Part shown: piece after piece, positions 7,463 to 14,412 of the stretch
Numbering within the stretch: position 1 is the first letter of the stretch
Layout: each line of letters begins with the position of its first letter
Assembly: GCA_007695045.1 (NCBI GenBank)
Contig: REEP01000038.1
Coordinates: 1 to 39,762, forward strand
Length of the DNA: 39,762 bases
Direction: 5' to 3'
Source of the DNA: Rhodospirillales bacterium
GTDB taxonomy: Bacteria; Pseudomonadota; Alphaproteobacteria; Rhodospirillales; Defluviicoccaceae
Made by a program: the position numbers and the translations under genes
The notes under the pieces: generated by a model
Told to the model about the DNA's origin: nothing
Databases searched by the model: none
What the model saw: only the letters and a program-made list of their open reading frames with translations

Positions 7463-8368
7463 ATGGCCAGGATCGTCTCCGTATTGATGCTCGCGCTTAT
7501 GCTGGCGGTCGTGTCGGGCTGGCCCGGGTTTTCCGGGGTCCACGCGGCGGATCCGTCCGCGCTGATCGTCAATTGCCACGATCCCGAACGCGGCATCGTC
7601 CAGAAGACGCGGCGCGATCGCTGCCAGGGGCGCGTCGTCTCCGCCGAGGAGGCCGCCCGTATCGAGGCCGACCGGCGCGATTACGTCCGCCGTGCGGTGA
7701 CGGACCGAACCGCCCCGGTGGCGCCGGGCAAACGTCTGCGCGGTATCGGCACCGGCTTCTTCGTGAGCCGGGACGGCATGATCCTGACCAACCAGCACGT
7801 CATCGGCAATTGCGACGTGGTATCGGTATCGCCGGCCACGGGCGAGACGGCGGCCGCCGATGTCGTCGCCTCGAACCCCGGTAGCGACCTCGCCCTGCTG
7901 CGGGTGGACCTGAAACCGGATGCCGTCGCCCGGTTCACCAGCAGCCGTCGCCTGAGCGGCCCGGTCGCCCTGGTGGGCTATCCCGACCAGGGCATTCCGC
8001 CGATCCGTCCGCTGCTGACCGATGGGCAGGCGGCCGGCATCGAACGGCTGTCGTCGACATTGAGCGTCCTTCGGATCCGTGCCGATGTCCGCCGTGGCAA
8101 CAGCGGCGGACCTCTGCTGGACCAGCACGGCAACGTGGTCGGTGTGGTGTTCGCCTCCATCAACACGCCCGGCGTCTATCGGCGGACCGGGGAGATCGTG
8201 CGTAACGTCGGCTTCGCCATTCCGAGCGACCTCGCCATGACCTTCCTGCGCACCCATAACGTGGCGTACGACACGGGCCGCGCCGCCGCCGCGACGGCGT
8301 CTGCAGACGGGGCCGAGATGCTGTCCCGGGCCCGCCCGTTCGTGGCCCGGATCGGCTGCTGGCGCTAG
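7463..8368 (+). CDS. Secreted trypsin-like serine protease without PDZ domain
   Basis: A 301-residue precursor with an N-terminal signal peptide (hydrophobic about 5-25, cleavage likely after VHAA near residue 29). The mature part is a Deg/trypsin-like protease domain with the full triad: His112 in TNQHVI, Asp142 in SDLALL and Ser214 in RGNSGGPLLD. There is no PDZ domain; the chain ends soon after the protease domain in RIGCWR. The mature protein has four cysteines (38, 54, 117 and 299), which suggests disulfides and a periplasmic or external site. The ATG at 7463 was chosen because GGGAGGA stands about six nt upstream and the signal peptide starts there; the frame extends 25 codons further upstream without support. 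Substrates are unknown. Confidence 0.85.
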   Translation: MARIVSVLMLALMLAVVSGWPGFSGVHAADPSALIVNCHDPERGIVQKTRRDRCQGRVVSAEEAARIEADRRDYVRRAVTDRTAPVAPGKRLRGIGTGFFVSRDGMILTNQHVIGNCDVVSVSPATGETAAADVVASNPGSDLALLRVDLKPDAVARFTSSRRLSGPVALVGYPDQGIPPIRPLLTDGQAAGIERLSSTLSVLRIRADVRRGNSGGPLLDQHGNVVGVVFASINTPGVYRRTGEIVRNVGFAIPSDLAMTFLRTHNVAYDTGRAAAATASADGAEMLSRARPFVARIGCWR

Positions 8369-8521
8369 CCCCTCCGGCCCGCTCCGGTTCGCTCGCCATC
8401 CCGCTTGTGTTCCGCTGCGGGATCCGGCTTGATCATCTCCGGAAGCCTTAACTGAGGCGAAAACATCGCGCCGTGCTCGCCCTCGAGCCGACGCCAACGA
8501 AGGATCGGGAGGATTCTGAAC

Positions 8522-8935
8522 ATGCGAAGCGTCCTGTGGCTTGGCCTGCTCTGTGCAGGCCTTGGTCTGGCGGCGTGCGGGGGCGAAGTGCCGGCGGCCG
8601 ATACGCCCTACGACGATGTGCGGGCGGCCGTTGCCGGGGGAAGCCTCGGTGACTACCGCGGCCAGACGGTGCGCTGGACCGGCACGGTGGCGGAAGCGCG
8701 GCGCCAGTTCGGCGATGACTACATCGAGGAAGGCGTGCTTCTCGTCGACATGGACGACGCAGCGGAGGACGACGGCGCCCCGGACCTGATTATGACCACG
8801 CCGGCCGCGGCGGTGGACGACCTGGAGGTCGGGAACCCGGTCACCTTCATTGCCGTCATCCGCGAGACCCAGCGTCATCCCGGCTCCGGCGGCACCCTTC
8901 TCCGCATGGAACTGAAGGAACTGGTTACGGAGTAG
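8522..8935 (+). CDS. Small predicted lipoprotein with OB-fold-like body, function unknown
   Basis: A 137-residue protein. Residues 1-19 form a lipoprotein signal with lipobox GLAAC and lipidated Cys19; the +2 residue is Gly, which does not mark inner-membrane retention. The body holds strands such as YRGQTVRWTGTV and NPVTFIAVIRETQ, resembling the OB-fold tRNA_anti-like proteins found as small envelope proteins. The centre is acidic (VDMDDAAEDDGAPD). GGGAGGA lies upstream of the ATG. It follows the protease gene by about 150 bp and may or may not share its transcript. No specific function can be given. Confidence 0.7.
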   Translation: MRSVLWLGLLCAGLGLAACGGEVPAADTPYDDVRAAVAGGSLGDYRGQTVRWTGTVAEARRQFGDDYIEEGVLLVDMDDAAEDDGAPDLIMTTPAAAVDDLEVGNPVTFIAVIRETQRHPGSGGTLLRMELKELVTE

Positions 8936-9042
8936 CGCGGCCGCGCCGGTGGGCCCCGACCCCGGTTGCCGGTTCAACGCCCCGGGCCTAACTCAGACGT
9001 GCGCCGCTGGACCTTTGATGCCAAGCCGAAGGAGGGTTCCCG

Positions 9043-9483
9043 ATGCAGTACCTGCATACCATGGTGCGGATCAGCGACGTGGACGAGAGCCTGGATTTCT
9101 ACTGCAACAAGCTGGGCCTCCACGAAATCCGCCGCACCGACAGCGAGAAGGGGCGGTTCACCCTGATTTTCCTGGCAGCCCCGGACGATGAAGGACGGGC
9201 CCGGACGGAGCAGGCGCCCATGCTGGAACTCACCTTCAACTGGGACCCCGAAACCTACTCAGGTGGGCGCAATTTCGGCCACCTCGCCTTCCGTGTGGAG
9301 GACATCTACGCCACCTGCCAGCGTCTCCAGGATGGTGGCGTCACCATCAACCGGCCGCCGCGGGATGGCCGCATGGCATTCGTGCGCTCACCCGACGGCA
9401 TCTCCATCGAGCTGCTGCAAAGCGGCGAGGCACTGCCAGCCCGCGAGCCGTGGGCCAGCATGGAGAATAGTGGCAATTGGTGA
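9043..9483 (+). CDS. gloA: Lactoylglutathione lyase (glyoxalase I)
   Basis: A 146-residue glyoxalase I, which isomerises the hemithioacetal of methylglyoxal and glutathione to S-lactoylglutathione in the cytosol. The four metal ligands of the bacterial Ni-type enzyme are present: His5 (LHTMVRI), Glu62 (LELTFN), His80 (FGHLAF) and Glu123 (SIELLQ). The opening MQYLHTMVRISDVDESLDFY is the standard family start. GGAGG precedes the ATG at a good distance. The next gene, a carbonic-anhydrase-like hexapeptide protein, starts 66 bp downstream on the same strand, so the two may be cotranscribed. Confidence 0.93.
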   Translation: MQYLHTMVRISDVDESLDFYCNKLGLHEIRRTDSEKGRFTLIFLAAPDDEGRARTEQAPMLELTFNWDPETYSGGRNFGHLAFRVEDIYATCQRLQDGGVTINRPPRDGRMAFVRSPDGISIELLQSGEALPAREPWASMENSGNW

Positions 9484-9549
9484 GCGCCGGCCGGGGCACG
9501 GTGCGCGAAAACCGCCTGCTCAAAACGATATCAGCAAAGGGGGAGATCG

Positions 9550-10074
9550 ATGAAGTACACGCTGGACGGTATCGGCGTGGAGACCGAGGGCGAAGACTAC
9601 TGGATCGCGCCCACCGCCGTAGTGATCGGCCGGGTGGTGCTGAAGCGCAACGCCAGCGTCTGGTGGCATGCCGTCATTCGTGGCGATAATGAGCCCATCG
9701 TCATCGGCGAGAATTCCAACATTCAGGATAACTGTGTGCTGCACACCGATCCCGGCTGCCCCCTTACCATCGGCGCCGATGTCACGGTGGGCCACCTTGC
9801 CATGCTGCATGGCTGCACCATCGGCGATGGCAGCCTGATCGGCATCGGCAGCGTCATCCTCAACGGCGCGCGGATCGGGCGCAACTGCATCGTCGGGGCC
9901 AAGGCAGTGATCCCGGAAGGACGGGAGATCCCGGACGGCTCCGTCGTCCTGGGCGCGCCCGGCAAGGTGGTCAAGACGGTCACGCCGGAGCAGGCCGAAC
10001 GCTCGGCCGAGGCTGCCCGGCATTACGTGCACAACTGGCAGCGGTTCCGGGCCGGCCTCGAACCGCAATCATAG
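9550..10074 (+). CDS. Gamma-carbonic anhydrase family protein (left-handed beta-helix)
   Basis: A 174-residue hexapeptide-repeat protein of the YrdA/PaaY/gamma-carbonic anhydrase family, forming a trimeric left-handed beta-helix with metal held between subunits. Repeats run from about residue 15 to 140. The metal-binding histidines are seen in CVLHTDPG and in [23 protein letters not shown] and [10 protein letters not shown] are family hallmarks; the C-terminus is a helix ([17 protein letters not shown]). Many members have no proven carbonic anhydrase activity, so the enzymatic role is uncertain. GGGGGAGA lies just upstream of the ATG. Confidence 0.88.
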   Translation: MKYTLDGIGVETEGEDYWIAPTAVVIGRVVLKRNASVWWHAVIRGDNEPIVIGENSNIQDNCVLHTDPGCPLTIGADVTVGHLAMLHGCTIGDGSLIGIGSVILNGARIGRNCIVGAKAVIPEGREIPDGSVVLGAPGKVVKTVTPEQAERSAEAARHYVHNWQRFRAGLEPQS

Positions 10075-10194
10075 AACCAACGCAAAAAAGTTTTTGGCAG
10101 CGCGGAAACACAATGCTCTCCCGATTGTTACCATGATGCCGACGCGCCGGATGCACCTGAAATTGCGTCGGTCGTTGGGAAGGAGGAGGCATTC

Positions 10195-10446
10195 ATGGAA
10201 CCTGTCGGGCTCATACTGTTCTTGATTATCGGACTGGTCGCCGGCTGGATCGCGGGCAGATTGATGCGGGGCGGCGGCTTCGGCCTGCTCGGAAACATGG
10301 TCGTCGGTGTGATCGGCGCTTTCATCGGTGGATTCCTGTTCAACCTTGCCGGGATCGCGGCCGGCGGGTTAATCGGCTCCCTGGTCACCGCCACCGTGGG
10401 CGCCATCGTGCTTCTGTTCGTGGTGGGCCTACTCAAACGGGCGTGA
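10195..10446 (+). CDS. GlsB/YeaQ/YmgE family small membrane protein
   Basis: An 83-residue, glycine-rich, three-helix inner-membrane protein of the transglycosylase-associated (GlsB/YeaQ/YmgE) family, commonly linked to stress responses. Helices lie at about 5-20, 28-48 and 55-80, and the typical GLVAGWIAGRLMRGGGFGLLGN segment is present, described here by its position at residues 15-36. A strong AAGGAGGAGG precedes the ATG. It is followed at once by a perfect inverted repeat. The biochemical function of the family is unknown. Confidence 0.88.
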   Translation: MEPVGLILFLIIGLVAGWIAGRLMRGGGFGLLGNMVVGVIGAFIGGFLFNLAGIAAGGLIGSLVTATVGAIVLLFVVGLLKRA

Positions 10447-10470
10447 CGACAGCCCCGGCCGGGGCTGTCG
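10447..10470 (+). terminator. Perfect 24-bp inverted repeat after the GlsB-like gene
   Basis: CGACAGCCCCGG is followed directly by its exact complement CCGGGGCTGTCG, starting one base after the TGA. As RNA this is a very strong GC stem, though with almost no loop unless the inner pairs open. No T run follows, so it is either a weak intrinsic terminator or an mRNA 3'-end stabiliser. Confidence 0.5.
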
Positions 10471-10515
10471 ACGGCGTGCGCAGGCGGGTTGGAGTGAGGT
10501 CGTCATTCTGCCATT

Positions 10516-10529
10516 CTCATGCGAATGAG
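10516..10529. promoter_or_regulatory. Small inverted repeat upstream of fumC, possible operator
   Basis: CTCAT and ATGAG flank GCGA, preceded by two CATTCT units (near 10504 and 10512), all 30-60 bp before fumC. The stretch is AT-richer than its surroundings. Fumarase C is often controlled by iron or oxidative-stress regulators, so an operator is conceivable; the match to a Fur box is only loose. Confidence 0.2.
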
Positions 10530-10561
10530 CCGCGCTGGCGTTTCGCACGGAATGGGAGAGG

Positions 10562-11965
10562 ATGATGGATCAAGAGCGCACCAGCCGAACCGAATCCGAT
10601 AGCATGGGCGAGATCGCGGTCCCTGCCGACCGCTACTGGGGTGCCCAGACCCAGCGCTCCCTGGAGAACTTCAGGATCGGCATCGAACGCATGCCGGAGG
10701 CGCTGATCCGGGCGCTCGGCGTGCAAAAAAAGGCCGCTGCCCTGGCCAACATCACCCTCGGCGAACTGGATGAGACGGTGGGCCAGGCGATCGTCCGCGC
10801 CGCCGACGAGGTCATCGGCGGCACTCTTGCCGATCACTTTCCCCTGGTGGTGTGGCAGACCGGCTCTGGCACCCAGACCAACATGAACGCGAATGAGGTG
10901 ATCGCCAACCGCGCCATTGAACTCCTGGGCGGGACCATCGGCAGCAAGGTTCCGGTGCACCCCAACGACCACGTCAACCGGGGCCAGTCCTCCAACGACA
11001 CCTTCCCGACCGCCATGCACATTGCCGCCGCGGAGGAGATCAACAATCGTCTCCTGCCGGCACTCCGCGCGTTGCATGTGGCCCTCGGCGCCAAGGCCGA
11101 CGAGTTCACGGACATCGTCAAGATCGGCCGCACCCACACCCAGGACGCGACACCGCTCACTCTGGGGCAGGAGTTTTCCGGCTACGCCCAGCAACTGGCC
11201 AACGGCATCATCCGCGTGCAGGGCGTCCTGCCACGGGTGCTGCAACTGGCCCAGGGGGGCACCGCCGTCGGTACCGGGCTTAACGCCCGCAAGGGCTTTG
11301 CGGAGGCCTTCGCCGCCGAGGTCGCCCGTATCACCGGGATGCCGTTCGTCCCTGCCGAGAACATGTTCGAAGCCTTGGCGGCCCACGATGCCATGGTGGA
11401 GGCCTCGGGCGCGCTCAACGTCGTCGCCGTTTCCCTCAACAAGATCGCCAACGACATCCGCTTCCTGGCCTCGGGTCCGCGCAGCGGACTGGGCGAACTG
11501 ACCCTGCCGGCCAACGAGCCCGGATCCTCGATCATGCCGGGCAAGGTCAACCCCACCCAGTGCGAGGCGCTCACACAGGTCTGCGCCCAGGTCATGGGCA
11601 ATCACGTGACCATCACCATTGCCGGCGCCCAGGGGCATTTCGAACTCAACGTCTTCAAGCCGGTCATCATCAACGCCTTGCTGCAGTCGGTGCGGCTGCT
11701 GGCCGACGCCGCCGACAGCTTCACCAGCAACTGCGTCGCCGGGATCGACGCCAACCGGGAGCGCATCGCCGACTTGGTCGAGCAGTCGCTGATGTTGGTG
11801 ACCGCGCTCAATCCGCACATCGGCTACGACAACGCCGCCCGGATCGCCAAGAAGGCGCATACCGAGGGCACTACCCTGAAGGATGCGGCGGTCGCGCTGG
11901 GGCTGCTCAGCGCAGATCAGTTCGATCAGTGGGTGCGGCCGGAAGACATGCTGGGGCCGCGCTGA
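10562..11965 (+). CDS. fumC: Fumarate hydratase, class II
   Basis: A 467-residue iron-independent fumarase of the aspartase/fumarase superfamily, interconverting fumarate and malate in the TCA cycle as a homotetramer. The family start [19 protein letters not shown] is present (residues 15-33), as are [48 protein letters not shown] and the signature [10 protein letters not shown] (about 321-330), whose loop supplies the catalytic serine. Length equals that of E. coli FumC. Two adjacent ATGs (10562, 10565) directly abut GGGAGAGG, an awkward spacing, so the exact start is unsure. The CinA-like gene follows after 40 bp on the same strand. Confidence 0.96.
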   Translation: MMDQERTSRTESDSMGEIAVPADRYWGAQTQRSLENFRIGIERMPEALIRALGVQKKAAALANITLGELDETVGQAIVRAADEVIGGTLADHFPLVVWQTGSGTQTNMNANEVIANRAIELLGGTIGSKVPVHPNDHVNRGQSSNDTFPTAMHIAAAEEINNRLLPALRALHVALGAKADEFTDIVKIGRTHTQDATPLTLGQEFSGYAQQLANGIIRVQGVLPRVLQLAQGGTAVGTGLNARKGFAEAFAAEVARITGMPFVPAENMFEALAAHDAMVEASGALNVVAVSLNKIANDIRFLASGPRSGLGELTLPANEPGSSIMPGKVNPTQCEALTQVCAQVMGNHVTITIAGAQGHFELNVFKPVIINALLQSVRLLADAADSFTSNCVAGIDANRERIADLVEQSLMLVTALNPHIGYDNAARIAKKAHTEGTTLKDAAVALGLLSADQFDQWVRPEDMLGPR

Positions 11966-12005
11966 CGCAACCGCCCTGCCCTCGTCAACAACGCCCGGAG
12001 CCCCC

Positions 12006-12758
12006 ATGGCCGAACCAAAGGTCGTCACCGCCTGCGTCCTGATCATCGGCGACGAGATCCTGTCGGGACGCACCCAGGACGCCAACCTCGCGTTCCTCGC
12101 CCAGGCGTTGGCCAGGGTCGGCATCCGGGTGATCGAAGCCCGGGTCATCCCCGACCGCGAGGACGCCATCGTCGCGGCCGTCCACGCCGGCACTGCGCAG
12201 GCGGATTACGTCTTCACCACGGGCGGCATCGGACCCACCCACGATGATATCACCGCCGCCGCCGTCGCCCGCGCGTTCGGCGTGCCGCTGTGCCGGAATC
12301 CCGAGGCGCTGCGTCGGTTGCAGCGACAGTACAGCGCGGCCGAGCTCAACCCGGCCCGCCTGCGTATGGCCGACGTGCCATTGGGGGCCGAGCTGATCGA
12401 CAACCCCGTGAGCCAGGCGCCGGGATTCCGCATTGGCAACGTATTCGTGCTGCCGGGCGTGCCTCGGATCCTGCAGGCGATGGTCGGCGGGTTGCTCGGG
12501 CGTCTCAAGGGTGGCCCGCCGCTGCTGACCCGCACGGTGACCGCGTTCACCACCGAGGGCAGCATCGCCGACGGCTTGGCCGATGTGCAGGCCCGACACC
12601 ACGACGTGAGCATCGGCAGCTATCCGTTCGTTCGTGACAATCGCCTGGGGACGGCGCTGGTCGCGCGCAGTACGGACGCCACCGAACTCGAACGCGCTGT
12701 GCGTGCCATCGCCGGATTGCTCGACACCCTCGGTGTGGAACCGGTGATCGAACCGTGA
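12006..12758 (+). CDS. CinA/MoaB-type molybdopterin-binding domain protein
   Basis: A 250-residue protein with an N-terminal MoCF-biosynthesis (molybdopterin-binding) domain like that of CinA. Visible are IIGDEILSGRTQDAN (residues 13-27) and FTTGGIGPTHDDIT, the phosphate-binding loop of the fold. The part after about residue 170 (PGVPRILQAMV, then a two-strand domain with IGSYPF) matches the short stand-alone CinA-like proteins. The C-terminal nicotinamide-nucleotide amidase domain of full CinA is absent. In this branch the role may be nucleotide or pyridine repair, or unknown; an activity in competence should not be assumed. The start ATG at 12006 agrees with the family start; the frame is open upstream into fumC. 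Confidence 0.85.
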   Translation: MAEPKVVTACVLIIGDEILSGRTQDANLAFLAQALARVGIRVIEARVIPDREDAIVAAVHAGTAQADYVFTTGGIGPTHDDITAAAVARAFGVPLCRNPEALRRLQRQYSAAELNPARLRMADVPLGAELIDNPVSQAPGFRIGNVFVLPGVPRILQAMVGGLLGRLKGGPPLLTRTVTAFTTEGSIADGLADVQARHHDVSIGSYPFVRDNRLGTALVARSTDATELERAVRAIAGLLDTLGVEPVIEP

Positions 12759-12809
12759 CGGGACAGTTGCCTCCGGCGCTCGCTTCGCCCAAGTCCTGTC
12801 AGGTCAGTT

Positions 12810-13130
12810 GTGGCCAGCTTTGGCCTGTTTCGGAAGGGCGCGCCCGTGTTACCGGTGCATCGTCACGCCATCGTGTTCCTGGTGAAACACTTGGCCGCGG
12901 GCGCGGCGGGCGGCCTGCTGTTCGGCGCCCTGGTGCTGTACTACGACATCGCCGGGCTCGGCACCTTGATCAGCACGTCGCGGCACGGGGTCCTGGCCGC
13001 GATCATGCTGTTCTTCGGCCTGTTCGTCACGTTCGGCAGCGTCGGCATGGGGGTCGGCATCATGAGCCTGGGCGAGGAACGGGATTCCGATCCGCTGCCG
13101 CGCCGGAGCGACCGCGACCAGGCCTCCTGA
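12810..13130 (+). CDS. Small two-helix membrane protein, function unknown
   Basis: A 106-residue protein from a GTG at 12810 (AGG seven nt upstream). Two hydrophobic helices, at about 20-46 (FLVKHLAAGAAGGLLFGALV) and 58-86 (GVLAAIMLFFGLFVTFGSVG), are followed by a charged tail (EERDSDPLPRRSDRDQAS). Third-position G/C bias and the membrane pattern make it a likely real gene. It lies between the CinA-like gene and dprA, where many Alphaproteobacteria carry plsY, but it is far too short to be PlsY and shows no acyltransferase motif. No function is recognised. Confidence 0.65.
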   Translation: MASFGLFRKGAPVLPVHRHAIVFLVKHLAAGAAGGLLFGALVLYYDIAGLGTLISTSRHGVLAAIMLFFGLFVTFGSVGMGVGIMSLGEERDSDPLPRRSDRDQAS

Positions 13131-13221
13131 ACCGGCGGCGGGGGTTCGCCCGGCCGTTCGGCGTCTCACCCGAGGGGCATAATCGGCCGCAACACAGGAC
13201 AACGAAGGGGAACCCCGGCAC

Positions 13222-14376
13222 GTGCTGAATTCGGGCCAGAGTGAGATCACCGAGGCGGAACGGCTCGACCGGCTCCGCCTGATCCGGACCGAGCATGTGG
13301 GTCCGCACACCTTCCGCCGGCTGATGGAACGCTTCGGCTCGGCCACGGAAGCCCTGGCCGCCCTGCCCGATCTCGCCCGCCGCGGCGGACTGCCGCGGGC
13401 ACTGACGCCGTGGCCCCTGGCCGAGGCGGAACGGGAACTGGCGGCGCTGACAAGGCTGGGAGCGCGGCTGATCGCCATGGGGGAAGCCGGTTATCCGCCG
13501 CTGCTGGCCCATGTGGACGATGCGCCGCCACTGCTGGCAGTGCTGGGCGATCCGGCGGTCCTGGCACGACCCATCGTCGCCGTTGTCGGCACGCGCAACG
13601 CGTCGGTCAACGGCCGCGGCATGGCCGGCCGTCTGGCCGCGGAAATCGGTGAAGCCGGTGCGGTGATCATCTCCGGCCTCGCCCGCGGGATCGACACCGC
13701 CGCCCACCGAGCCGCCCTGCCCACGGGGACGGTCGCGGCCGTCGCCGGCGGCGTCGACGTGATCTATCCGGCGGAGAATCGTGAGTTGTTCGGCGCCATT
13801 GTCGATAGCGGCGGCGCCGTCATCTCCGAAATGCCGCCGGGCACACAGCCTCAGGCGCGGCATTTTCCGCGGCGCAATCGGATAATCTCCGGCTGCGCCC
13901 TGGGCGTGGTCGTGGTCGAAGCCGCGTTGCGGTCGGGATCGATGATCACCGCGCGGCTGGCGCTGGAACAGGGACGGGAGGTGTTCGCGGTGCCGGGTTC
14001 GCCGCTGGATCCCCGCGCCCGCGGTGCCAATGACCTGATCCGACAGGGTGCCGTGCTGACGGAATCGGCCGCGGACGTGATCCGCGCTCTGCCGGCACAA
14101 GCCTGGAGCACGCCGGCGCCCCGGGTCCAGGCGCCGGAGCCGGGGCGCGGAGAGCCCGCGAGCACCGAGCGGGTGGACCTGGCTGCACCGGCCGACGCCG
14201 GTGCCGCAGTCCGCGCGGCCATCGCCGAGGCTCTGTCGCCGACGCCGGCCACGGTTGACGAGATCATCCGTAGCTGCCAATTGTCGCCTGCCGTCGTCAC
14301 GACGGTGTTGCTCGAATGGGAACTGGCGGGCCGGCTGGAACGGCACGCCGGCAACCGGGTTTCCCTGATCGGCTGA
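13222..14376 (+). CDS. dprA: DNA-processing protein DprA
   Basis: A 384-residue DprA/Smf protein, which binds incoming single-stranded DNA and loads RecA during transformation; it is also kept in bacteria not known to be competent. A helical N-terminal SAM-like region (about 5-75) precedes the extended Rossmann fold. Core motifs are VGTRNASVNGRG, ISGLARGIDTAAHRAAL, AGGVDVIYPAENREL, SEMPPGTQPQARHFPRRNR and ALEQGREVFAVPGSP. The C-terminal about 65 residues form the winged-helix domain (VDEIIRSCQLSPAVVTTVLL). The start is a GTG at 13222 with GAAGGGGA upstream. The stop is 36 bp before topA, and dprA-topA adjacency is usual in Alphaproteobacteria. Confidence 0.94.
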   Translation: MLNSGQSEITEAERLDRLRLIRTEHVGPHTFRRLMERFGSATEALAALPDLARRGGLPRALTPWPLAEAERELAALTRLGARLIAMGEAGYPPLLAHVDDAPPLLAVLGDPAVLARPIVAVVGTRNASVNGRGMAGRLAAEIGEAGAVIISGLARGIDTAAHRAALPTGTVAAVAGGVDVIYPAENRELFGAIVDSGGAVISEMPPGTQPQARHFPRRNRIISGCALGVVVVEAALRSGSMITARLALEQGREVFAVPGSPLDPRARGANDLIRQGAVLTESAADVIRALPAQAWSTPAPRVQAPEPGRGEPASTERVDLAAPADAGAAVRAAIAEALSPTPATVDEIIRSCQLSPAVVTTVLLEWELAGRLERHAGNRVSLIG

Positions 14377-14412
14377 AGCCGATCCTTCCTGCCAGTATCC
14401 GGACGGAGTTGC

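Noticed and set aside
8398-8423. ATCCCGC/GCGGGAT inverted repeat after the protease gene as a terminator
   Set aside because: A 7-bp stem with a 12-nt loop, about 30 bp from the stop and without a T run; too weak to call.
7322-8977. A 551-codon minus-strand frame spanning the protease and lipoprotein genes
   Set aside because: The plus strand has two genes with signal sequences, ribosome sites and a full catalytic triad; the minus frame is compositional.
10082-10099. AAAAAAGTTTTTGG upstream of the GlsB-like gene as terminator or promoter element
   Set aside because: The A/T arms leave almost no loop, and no -10 hexamer lies at a proper distance from TTGGCA.
10517-12193. A 558-codon minus-strand frame opposite fumC
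   Set aside because: Fumarase C is certain on the plus strand; the opposing frame has no motif.
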